A stretch of DNA of 64,000 bases from positions 62,001-126,000 of the forward strand of contig JAJFKE010000049.1 of NCBI GenBank assembly GCA_021773355.1, in the 5' to 3' direction. The position numbers were made by a program, and so were the translations under genes. Of the stretch, positions 57,050-64,000 are shown piece by piece. This DNA is from Gammaproteobacteria bacterium. GTDB taxonomy: Bacteria > Pseudomonadota > Gammaproteobacteria > Pseudomonadales > Pseudohongiellaceae. The stretch's first letter is position 1. Every line of letters starts with the position of its first letter. The notes beneath the pieces were generated by a model. The model searched no databases. It worked only from the letters and a program-made list of their open reading frames with translations, and was not told where the DNA came from.

Positions 57050-57160
57050 ACAAGCATATTTATTGAAGTTAGTCCAAGGCATTTCAAACCAATCAAAAAG
57101 GAAGACGCAGGCAGTTCCTGATATTAGGCTGTTATCCACATACTACAGGTCGAGCAAAAC

Positions 57161-57643
57161 ATGAATTTTGATATTGAGAATGCAGACTACTCAAACCCTG
57201 GGCACGCTGCAGATATTGCCTATCTCATGAATTGCTATGCTTCTGACCCAATGGGTGGAGGCAAGCCTTTATCCGAAGAAATAACTTCACAGATAGCAAA
57301 TGAATTGGGGAATATTCCTCACGCATTCAGTATTATTTGTTACGTTTCTGGAAAGCCAGCAGGCTTAGCTAATTGCCTCGAAGCGTTCTCTACGTTCAAA
57401 TGCAAACCCCTCATAAACATCCATGACCTAATGGCCGTGAATGAATTTCGCGGGCTAGGTATCAGTCGCCTTTTATTGCAGGAAATCGAAGAGATCGCCA
57501 GAAAAAAAGCTTGCTGCAAAATCACATTAGAAGTTTTCGAGGGCAACACACCCGCCAGAAATTTATACAATAAATTTGGATTTCGAAACTATGAACTGGA
57601 TGCGACAATGGGGAAAGCAGTATTTTGCCATAAAGAGTTGTAA
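57161..57643 (+). CDS. GNAT N-acetyltransferase
   Basis: 160 residues. The acetyl-CoA binding motif is in NEFRGLGISRLLLQEIEEIA and the C-terminal GNAT motif in EGNTPARNLYNKFGFRNYE. GNATs are frequent cargo in small gene islands. The substrate is unknown. It is followed by a 64-bp stretch with imperfect inverted ends (57647-57707) before the GFA gene. Confidence 0.83.
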   Translation: MNFDIENADYSNPGHAADIAYLMNCYASDPMGGGKPLSEEITSQIANELGNIPHAFSIICYVSGKPAGLANCLEAFSTFKCKPLINIHDLMAVNEFRGLGISRLLLQEIEEIARKKACCKITLEVFEGNTPARNLYNKFGFRNYELDATMGKAVFCHKEL

Positions 57644-57720
57644 CACATAATAATCCAAGCGAACGGGCCGCAGCAACGCGCACCCCTATTAAAAGTAATA
57701 TGTTAACCAGGAGGAGCCAA

Positions 57721-58140
57721 GTGCACAGGGGAAGCTGCCTATGTGGAGGAATTAGGTACTCTGTTAATTGCGATCTAGACTTCATTGTCAATTGCCATTG
57801 CCAGTATTGCCGCATCGCCCACGGATCAGAGTTCGTGCCTGTGGCGGTAATTGCGGCTGACAAGCTAGAGATTTTGGAAGGGAATGAGTTATTGTCCAGG
57901 TTCGAAGTATCGAACGTAGCTGCATTCAGATGCTTTTGCTCTACTTGCGGTACGCGGCTATATAATCACTCTCCGGCTGCCAACATGATTAGCCTAGTCG
58001 TAGCAACGCTCATGGAAACGGCAGATTTAGTGCCGAAAGCGAACGTAAACATGGAATCCAGCAACAGGTGCTTTATACAAACTAATGGTCTACCAAGCTT
58101 TGACACTTTTCCGAGCGCAGATGAAAGAGAAAAGCTGTGA
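57721..58140 (+). CDS. GFA-family (glutathione-dependent formaldehyde-activating-like) protein
   Basis: About 139 residues. Zinc-binding cysteine pairs are visible in GSCLCGGIRY, CHCQYCR and CFCSTCG. The GTG at 57721 is chosen, because AGGAGG sits six bases upstream; an in-frame ATG at 57700 has no ribosome-binding site. Family members bind zinc and glutathione-like ligands; activity is rarely shown. It lies in the hemC-argH island. Confidence 0.82.
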   Translation: MHRGSCLCGGIRYSVNCDLDFIVNCHCQYCRIAHGSEFVPVAVIAADKLEILEGNELLSRFEVSNVAAFRCFCSTCGTRLYNHSPAANMISLVVATLMETADLVPKANVNMESSNRCFIQTNGLPSFDTFPSADEREKL

Positions 58141-58229
58141 ATTGAATGGACACATAACAAATTGTCAGCATAGAAAATAGAAGCAGTTCCGATTCTCAAA
58201 GCTGCTGAGGACTGAGGTACGATAGAGCA

Positions 58230-58619
58230 ATGACCAGAAAACTAATTTCAAGCGGATCTGATTTTGAAGCCAAGATTGCTTATTCAAGAGCGGTAGTCGA
58301 TGGGGACGATATTTTTGTATCCGGTACTACTGGATACGACTACGACAGCATGACAATATCTGAGGACGTGATCGAACAGGCCGATCAGTGTTTTCGAAAC
58401 ATTGAAAAGGCTTTGCAGGAAGCCGGCGCCGAGCTTTCTGACATAGTACGCGTCACCTATGTGTTTCCTGACAAGAGAGATTTTGAGCCTTGTTGGCCCA
58501 TTCTACAAAAGTACCTTGGCTCGGTGCGGCCAGCCGCAATGGTATTTGAAGCTGGATTGCTTAATGATGAAATGAAATTGGAAATAGAAGTAACCGCGAA
58601 ACGTACAAGTGTTGCATAA
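58230..58619 (+). CDS. RidA-family protein (YjgF-like)
   Basis: 129 residues. The conserved arginine is present in GSVRPAAMVFEAGL, and the fold shows YVFPDKRDF and ELSDIVRVTYV. RidA proteins hydrolyse reactive imines formed from serine, threonine or other amino acids. The stop TAA forms part of GCATAAC, a motif similar to attC core sites. It is in the same island. Confidence 0.85.
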   Translation: MTRKLISSGSDFEAKIAYSRAVVDGDDIFVSGTTGYDYDSMTISEDVIEQADQCFRNIEKALQEAGAELSDIVRVTYVFPDKRDFEPCWPILQKYLGSVRPAAMVFEAGLLNDEMKLEIEVTAKRTSVA

Positions 58620-58703
58620 CTATCGAATCAAGATGGAATGCCCCACCCTTGCTATTAGGTAAAAAGCCACACTATCATGAGCATATGACCGAGGGCACTA
58701 GCT

Positions 58704-58928
58704 ATGGGTTTAAAATACAGACATTTTGAATATTTTGCTTTGGTTGCAGTGTCTATTGTAATCGCGCTTATCGGCAGCGTGATATTTGTAACCAGGGACT
58801 TCATTGGAGTCAGTGCTTCTTATGTATTGATTGGCCTCGCTTGCATAGCTCTCATACTTTGGATTCGGGGAGTAGTCACTGGCTTCAAGATTAGAGATAA
58901 AAGAATCGTAAACCAAATCAAATATTAG
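58704..58928 (+). CDS. Small two-helix membrane protein
   Basis: 74 residues with two hydrophobic segments (FALVAVSIVIALIGSVIF and YVLIGLACIALILWI). No family recognised. It is the last island gene before argH. Confidence 0.55.
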   Translation: MGLKYRHFEYFALVAVSIVIALIGSVIFVTRDFIGVSASYVLIGLACIALILWIRGVVTGFKIRDKRIVNQIKY

Positions 58929-59000
58929 CAAGCGGATCAATTTGACCGTTGCGACTAGTCGCAGTCGTCCAATCATCATTACCCTGTGTGAAACAAAACT

Positions 59001-60398
59001 ATGAGCAAGAACAAAGATCAGAGCAAACTCTGGGGTGGCAGATTTACTGAGGCCACAGACGCCTTCGTGGAAAGATTTACTGCCTCGGTGGATTTCGATC
59101 GTCGTCTATACCAGCAAGATATAGACGGCTCACTAGCTCATGCAAAGATGTTGGCCAAGGCAGACATTCTCTCGGCCCAGGAGCTGCAGCAGATTCAAGC
59201 GGGTCTTGAGGCTATACGACAGGAAATTCTGGATGGCAAGTTTGAATGGTCGATAGCGCTGGAAGATGTTCACATGAACATCGAATCGGCACTGACTGCG
59301 CGAATCGGTGATGTAGGCAAGAAGCTGCACACAGGGCGTTCCAGAAATGATCAGGTGGCAACGGATATTCGATTGTATGTGCGCGACGAGATCGATCAGA
59401 TTGCACAGCTCATTAGCAGGCTGCAATTGGCCTTGGTCAACGTGGCTGAAGCGGAAGCCGATACCATCATGCCTGGTTTTACTCATCTGCAGACTGCACA
59501 GCCGGTAAGCTTCGGCCATCATATGATGGCCTGGTATGAAATGCTGAGTCGCGACTACGGTCGTCTGCAGGACTGCCGTAAAAGAGCAAACCTGTCACCT
59601 TTAGGTGCCGCCGCTTTAGCTGGAACCAGTTATCCCATTGACAGAAATTTTACCGCCGAGCAGCTTGGCTTCGATGGACCGACTCGAAATTCCTTGGACT
59701 CGGTGAGCGATAGAGACTTCGCCATCGAGCTTGCGTCTTTCGCGAGTTTGTTGATGACTCATCTTTCGAGGTTCTCGGAAGAGTTAGTGTTGTGGACATC
59801 GGCACAGTTTAACTTCATCGAACTACCAGATCGATTCTGCACCGGCTCGTCCATCATGCCGCAGAAGAAGAATCCTGATGTGCCAGAATTAGTGCGAGGC
59901 AAGACCGGCAGGGTGCATGGCCACCTGATTTCTCTGTTGACCCTGATGAAATCGCAGCCGCTTGCTTATAACAAGGACAATCAGGAAGACAAGGAACCGA
60001 TCTTCGATCTAGTAGATACGGTGAAGGGTTGCCTGTACGCCTACAGCGAGATGATGCCAGCGGTAATCTGTAACAAAGACATTATGTATGCGGCGGCTAA
60101 GCAGGGTTATGCCACGGCAACCGATTTAGCTGATTACCTGGTTAAGAAAGGTATGCCATTTCGCGATGCACACGAAGTAGTAGGTAAGTCTGTTGCCTTC
60201 GGCATTGAACAGAAAAAAGACCTGGCGGAATTAACACTGCAAGAATTGAAAACTTTTTCTGACTTGATCGAAGAAGATATTTTCCAGGTACTAACCCTGG
60301 AAGGCTCGATCAGCTCCAGGGATCATATTGGTGGGACTGCACCGAAGCAGGTACTCTCTGCGGTACAGCTTGCGAAGGCGGATATAGCAAATCGCTGA
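59001..60398 (+). CDS. argH: Argininosuccinate lyase
   Basis: 465 residues. The signature [12 protein letters not shown] and the active-site regions [12 protein letters not shown] and [13 protein letters not shown] are intact. It releases arginine and fumarate in arginine synthesis. Its normal gammaproteobacterial neighbour hemC lies 3.7 kb away, separated by the island. It ends inside a bidirectional hairpin (60388-60420). Confidence 0.96.
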   Translation: MSKNKDQSKLWGGRFTEATDAFVERFTASVDFDRRLYQQDIDGSLAHAKMLAKADILSAQELQQIQAGLEAIRQEILDGKFEWSIALEDVHMNIESALTARIGDVGKKLHTGRSRNDQVATDIRLYVRDEIDQIAQLISRLQLALVNVAEAEADTIMPGFTHLQTAQPVSFGHHMMAWYEMLSRDYGRLQDCRKRANLSPLGAAALAGTSYPIDRNFTAEQLGFDGPTRNSLDSVSDRDFAIELASFASLLMTHLSRFSEELVLWTSAQFNFIELPDRFCTGSSIMPQKKNPDVPELVRGKTGRVHGHLISLLTLMKSQPLAYNKDNQEDKEPIFDLVDTVKGCLYAYSEMMPAVICNKDIMYAAAKQGYATATDLADYLVKKGMPFRDAHEVVGKSVAFGIEQKKDLAELTLQELKTFSDLIEEDIFQVLTLEGSISSRDHIGGTAPKQVLSAVQLAKADIANR

Positions 60399-60420
60399 GG
60401 CCTAAAGCCTCAGCGATTGC
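60388..60420. terminator. Bidirectional hairpin over the argH and protease stop codons
   Basis: AATCGCTGAGGC (60390-60401) pairs with its exact reverse complement at 60407-60418, with loop CTAAA. The argH stop TGA lies in the left arm and the protease stop TGA near the right end. A short bulge extends the stem by two pairs. No U-run follows, so efficient intrinsic termination is uncertain. Confidence 0.6.
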
Positions 60421-61471
60421 CAGGCGCTAGCAGACGAATATCGTACTCCAGTATCTGATTGTCACGCGCGGTCTTCACCTTCACAGTATCACCCGCCTTG
60501 TGTTGCTCCAGAATATCGGCATAGTCGTCTTCATTACGTACCGGCTGCCCATTTATTTCCACAATCACATCGCCTAACTGTATTCGGCCACGTTGACTGC
60601 GAGTAAGGCCGCGCATACCCAGACGCTGTGGATCGCTACCTGGAAAAACGTCCAACACGATCACGCCATCAATTCCCCACTGCCGGCGGTAATAATCTGC
60701 CTGGGGAATCTGTGAAATACCCAGGGCTGGTGTCTGCACCCTGCCGTAGGCAATCAGCTCCGGCACTATGCGCTTCACGGTATTCACAGGAATCGCAAAA
60801 CCGATGCCGGAACTGGCGCCGCTGGGACTGTAGATTGCTGTATTCACGCCCACCAATTGCCCCAAAGAATTAAGCAATGGGCCTCCCGAGTTGCCTGGAT
60901 TAATTGCGGCGTCGGTTTGAATTACATCACGAATCTTGCGCCGGCTTACAGAATCGATTTCTCTGCCCAGAGCGCTGACCACACCGACAGTCATGGTGGT
61001 GTCCAGACCGAAGGGATTACCAATGGCGATAACTTTTCTGCCCACTTCCAGTAAGGAGGAATCACCAGGCATAACAGGCACCAGATCGATATCCGGGGCG
61101 GCTATTTTCAATACGGCCAAATCCTTATCAGGATCTACCCCCACCGCTGAGGCAGCAAAGGTGGTGCCGTCTTGCAAGGTCACCGTTACACGGTCGGCCT
61201 GTTGCACCACGTGGAAGTTGGTCACCACATAGCCGTCTTCGCTCCAGATAAACCCGGTGCCGCTACCCTGCGGGACCTCCTGAGGGTTAAAGGCATAGAA
61301 GGATCGAACCAGGCGGGAATTGGTGATGTTTACTACCGAGGGGCTGACCTGCTTAAACACCTCGATATTGTTTTCTTCGTCATTGGTCTTGAACTGGCTG
61401 TAATCTGGGGCCTGTGCATTGGCTGTGGCAGTAAGCAAAACCCCGATCAACAGTGAGTAGAAGTATTTCAT
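60410..61471 (-). CDS. DegQ/DegS-type periplasmic serine protease with one PDZ domain
   Basis: About 353 residues from the ATG at 61471, which has AGGTGA eight bases upstream; the frame is open 45 bases further. A signal peptide ends near TANA. The catalytic triad is His87 (TNFHVV), Asp117 (DKDLAVL) and Ser195 (NPGNSGGPL). One PDZ domain follows (residues about 245-340). Single-PDZ members resemble DegS, but the cleavable signal suggests a soluble periplasmic form. It degrades or senses misfolded envelope proteins. Confidence 0.88.
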   Translation of the reverse strand: MKYFYSLLIGVLLTATANAQAPDYSQFKTNDEENNIEVFKQVSPSVVNITNSRLVRSFYAFNPQEVPQGSGTGFIWSEDGYVVTNFHVVQQADRVTVTLQDGTTFAASAVGVDPDKDLAVLKIAAPDIDLVPVMPGDSSLLEVGRKVIAIGNPFGLDTTMTVGVVSALGREIDSVSRRKIRDVIQTDAAINPGNSGGPLLNSLGQLVGVNTAIYSPSGASSGIGFAIPVNTVKRIVPELIAYGRVQTPALGISQIPQADYYRRQWGIDGVIVLDVFPGSDPQRLGMRGLTRSQRGRIQLGDVIVEINGQPVRNEDDYADILEQHKAGDTVKVKTARDNQILEYDIRLLAPGNR

Positions 61472-61617
61472 CGCGATGGTCACCTGTCTTATAAATGCCC
61501 TAATACTTGAGTACAAACACCCTTTCTACTTTTAAAGGAACTGAACTCAATAACATAAGCTCGAATTGCGCAGATTCAAGTGATGCGGCGTGGAATATTT
61601 CAGCAGAGCAATTCAAA

Positions 61618-61644
61618 CCGTACGCCATTGTTTTAATGGTACGG
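61618..61644 (-). terminator. Hairpin terminator after the ABC-F gene
   Basis: On the minus strand CCGTACCATT pairs with AATGGCGTACGG (2-base bulge) around AAAAC, followed by TTTG. It sits 11 bp past the yheS stop. Confidence 0.55.
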
Positions 61645-61654
61645 GGTTTTAAGC

Positions 61655-63571
61655 CTAACTATAATTGGTAATTTCCTCCTGTACCTGCAGCCACAAATCT
61701 TCCTTGTTAAGTAATTGCGACTTAAGTGTTCCCTGCTCCTGTATGAGCCTGTTTAGCTCAAACTTGTTTTCTTCAAGATACATGGACTCATCCGCCAGTG
61801 ATGACTCAATTTTTAGCAATTGCTTCTGAATCTTTTCTATCTCAGATTCCAGTGCTCTTTCCTGCTTCTTTAGTGGTGCCAACTTTTCTCTACGGTTCGC
61901 TGCCTGCTGCCGCTTCTCTTTCTTGTCCAGTTTCGGCTTGGATAGTGATAGCTCGCCCTGCACGGCGGAATTATCTGATGCGCTTGCATCATCATAGCCA
62001 GCATAGCTTTGCTTGCTTAGCCATTTCTCGTAGTCTTTAAGGTCGCCTTTAAACTCAGCGAATACACCTTGATGGATAGAATAAAATTCATCCACGGTAT
62101 TAACCAACAGATGCCGATCGTGGGAAACCACGATCATCGCGCCTTGATACTGTTGCAATGCCACGGTTAAGGCATGACACATTTCCAAATCCAAATGGTT
62201 TGTGGGTTCGTCCAATAATAATAGATTTGGTTTTTGCCATGCGACCTTTGCCAGCGCGAGTCGAGCTTTTTCGCCACCAGAAAAATTCTTGATGGTTTCG
62301 CTGACTCTGGTGCCGCGAAAATCAAAACCACCCAGGAAATCTCGTATCTGTTGCTCGCTGCCTTTTCTTGCTTCTTTTTGTATTAATTGAACCGGTGTTG
62401 CTTGCTGGTCCAATTCATCGACTTGATGTTGAGCAAAATAACCGATAGTCAATTTCTTCGATCTCGCTATTTCTCCATCGAGTTGCTTCATCTGACCAGC
62501 GAGAACCTTCAGCAGAGTGGACTTGCCGCTGCCGTTAAACCCCAATAAACCGAAACGAGACTCGGAACGAACACTGAGATCAATTTTGTCCACCAGCGGT
62601 TTGTCAAAACCAATGGTAAGAGATTCCATCTGCAGTAAATAGCTGGATGGCTGATCCAATTCTGGAAACTGAAAACGAAAGGGAGAGTCAACATGGGCCG
62701 GAGCGATGTCCTGCATGCGACTCAATTCCTTTAGGCGACTCTGTGCCTGTCTCGCCTTACTCGCTTTAACGCTGAAACGACGAACGAAGCTTTCTATTTC
62801 TGCACGACGCCTTTGTTGCTTTTCATACAATGCTTGTTGCAGGGCCATTTTTTCCGCGCGCAATTTTTCATAGGCGCTGTAGTTGCCCTTGTAGCAATCA
62901 AGCCCACCATTATCGAAACTGATGACGTTATTAATTACTGAATCCAGAAACGTGCGGTCGTGAGAGATGAGCAGTATTGTGCCTGGGTAATTTTGCAGCC
63001 ATTGTTCTAGCCAGACAGTCGCTTCAAGATCCAAGTGATTAGTTGGCTCATCCAACATCAAAAGGTCGGACGGGCACATCAGAGCCGCCGCCAGATTGAG
63101 GCGTACGCGCCATCCACCGGAAAAGCTGCTTATAGTCCTGTCGAACTCATCTACGCCGAATCCCAGGCCGGAAAGAAGGCGCTGGGCACGATGCTTGATA
63201 TCATAACCGTCTATTTCTTCCAGCTGTCCGAAAAGATCGGCCATTCGATTGTCGTCACCTTGCTGCTCGGCTGCGGCGATTTCGGTTTCCAGTCTACGAA
63301 ATTCCAGATGGGCATCCAGCACAAATTCCAGGGCACTGCGGCTACTACCGGGGGTTTCCTGCGCCATGGATGAGCTGCGCAGTCCGTTAGGCATGTCAAT
63401 TTCGCCCTCCTCCAGAGCAATTTCGCCACTCAAGGCACGGAACAAACTGGTCTTACCACAGCCGTTGCGGCCAATAATGCCAGTGCGTTGCCCCTTGTGA
63501 ATTACCAAGGAGACATCTCGTAGCAGCACCTGGTTGCCACGCATCAGCATTATATTATTGAGAGAAATCAT
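61655..63571 (-). CDS. yheS: ABC-F family ribosome-associated ATPase, YheS-like
   Basis: 638 residues from the ATG at 63571, the same size as E. coli YheS (637). A longer frame to 63976 is not used, because the first ABC domain begins at MISLNNIMLMRG. Two ABC domains have GRNGCGKTS and GFNGSGKST P-loops, two LSGGxx signatures (SFSGGWRVRL and NFSGGEKARL), and DEPTNHLDLE in each. ABC-F proteins act on the ribosome; YheS is linked to relief of certain stalls. It diverges from a response regulator. Confidence 0.92.
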   Translation of the reverse strand: MISLNNIMLMRGNQVLLRDVSLVIHKGQRTGIIGRNGCGKTSLFRALSGEIALEEGEIDMPNGLRSSSMAQETPGSSRSALEFVLDAHLEFRRLETEIAAAEQQGDDNRMADLFGQLEEIDGYDIKHRAQRLLSGLGFGVDEFDRTISSFSGGWRVRLNLAAALMCPSDLLMLDEPTNHLDLEATVWLEQWLQNYPGTILLISHDRTFLDSVINNVISFDNGGLDCYKGNYSAYEKLRAEKMALQQALYEKQQRRRAEIESFVRRFSVKASKARQAQSRLKELSRMQDIAPAHVDSPFRFQFPELDQPSSYLLQMESLTIGFDKPLVDKIDLSVRSESRFGLLGFNGSGKSTLLKVLAGQMKQLDGEIARSKKLTIGYFAQHQVDELDQQATPVQLIQKEARKGSEQQIRDFLGGFDFRGTRVSETIKNFSGGEKARLALAKVAWQKPNLLLLDEPTNHLDLEMCHALTVALQQYQGAMIVVSHDRHLLVNTVDEFYSIHQGVFAEFKGDLKDYEKWLSKQSYAGYDDASASDNSAVQGELSLSKPKLDKKEKRQQAANRREKLAPLKKQERALESEIEKIQKQLLKIESSLADESMYLEENKFELNRLIQEQGTLKSQLLNKEDLWLQVQEEITNYS

Positions 63572-63701
63572 CGCCTTGGGAACTGCGTGCCGGAATAATG
63601 AAGCGGCACATAATACACCATAATTGATTTCATCAGACCTTATTCGTACTATTGAGCCCTGCCTCGATATTTCAGAGGGGCATACCAGGCTGGACGCTGT
63701 A

Positions 63702-64000
63702 ATGAAACAAATCTTAATCATTGATGACGACGAAAAATTAGGCCAGCTGCTGACCCAATATCTTGAGAGATACGATATGCAAGCACACGTCGCCATGACC
63801 CCAAGCAAAGGCTTCGAGTTGCTGAAGAAGATCAAACCGGATTTGCTCATTCTGGATGTGATGTTGCCGGAAAAGGACGGGTTTGAGATTTGCCGTGAGA
63901 TTCGCGCGAAGTCTTCCATATTTGGCCAATTACCGATTCTCATGTTGACTGCACACGCCGAGGTCACCGATCGCATTGTAGGGCTTGAGTTAGGCGCGGA
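63702..64000 (+). CDS. Response regulator (OmpR-like), partial
   Basis: 99 codons from ATG 63702 to the right edge. The receiver domain is clear: LIIDDDEKL at the N-terminus, phospho-acceptor Asp in LLILDVMLPEKDGFE, and MLTAHAEVTDRIVGLELGA, the conserved alpha4-beta5 region. A DNA-binding domain is expected beyond the edge. Confidence 0.88.
   Translation, partial: MKQILIIDDDEKLGQLLTQYLERYDMQAHVAMTPSKGFELLKKIKPDLLILDVMLPEKDGFEICREIRAKSSIFGQLPILMLTAHAEVTDRIVGLELGA

Noticed and set aside
63572..63976. N-terminal extension of the YheS frame up to 63976
   Set aside because: The ABC-F domain begins at the ATG 63571 and the extension overlaps a real response regulator on the other strand, with no family resemblance.

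Overview
The window looks like a chromosome segment of a marine-type gammaproteobacterium. I infer this from its housekeeping genes and their order: gammaproteobacterial gshA, the yrfG-hslR pair, a hemC-hemD-hemX-hemY operon beside argH, the metal-independent type of hemB, yheS, dsbB, and a TonB2-like ExbB/ExbD/TonB operon with DUF3450 and TPR proteins. Genus and species cannot be read from the sequence alone. No CRISPR array, rRNA, tRNA, prophage or intact insertion sequence was seen.

Layout. Positions 1-10169 (minus strand) hold an eight-gene acyl-CoA catabolic operon: an acyl-CoA ligase cut by the left edge, a CaiB/BaiF protein resembling mesaconyl-CoA C1-C4 CoA transferase, a hydratase-2 and an SDR that together equal a split peroxisomal-type multifunctional enzyme 2, a long acyl-CoA dehydrogenase resembling methylsuccinyl-CoA dehydrogenase, an SCP2-type thiolase, an HMG-CoA-synthase/DUF35 fusion without the catalytic cysteine, and a second acyl-CoA dehydrogenase. 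The set suggests breakdown of a branched or dicarboxylic acid whose identity is unknown. Positions 10333-12808 carry thpR, a YdeI-like gene and two GNATs, with a 246-bp element bounded by 21-bp inverted repeats.

Positions 13164-18670 hold a hybrid sensor kinase, a beta-lactamase-fold hydrolase and a DUF885 lipoprotein. Positions 18847-30738 are mostly core genes (cysQ, yrfG, hslR, gshA, dsbB, a TVP38-flavoprotein fusion, hemB, trxA, rho, ubiD). The trxA start region is duplicated in tandem. Positions 30796-37357 are periplasmic and accessory genes: a META protein, a PQQ dehydrogenase coupled to a dihaem cytochrome c, a cyclase, a VOC protein, a cpdA-like gene cut by an in-frame stop, and a secreted protein of unknown function.

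Positions 37600-41226 contain a TPR protein and a large MacB/FtsX-type permease behind a clear sigma-54 promoter with two upstream dyad sites. Positions 41294-48182 are the TonB2-like operon: DUF3450 protein, TtpC-like ExbB, ExbB, ExbD, TonB and two large TPR proteins. A sensor kinase follows at 48608-50230, then an unknown small protein behind a palindrome. The hemCDXY operon lies at 51140-55331 and argH at 59001-60398. Between hemC and argH sits an island of small same-strand genes (YjbR-like, a pseudogene, GNAT, GFA, RidA, membrane proteins) with a gene-cassette look. The window ends with a DegQ/DegS-type protease, yheS, and a response regulator cut by the right edge.
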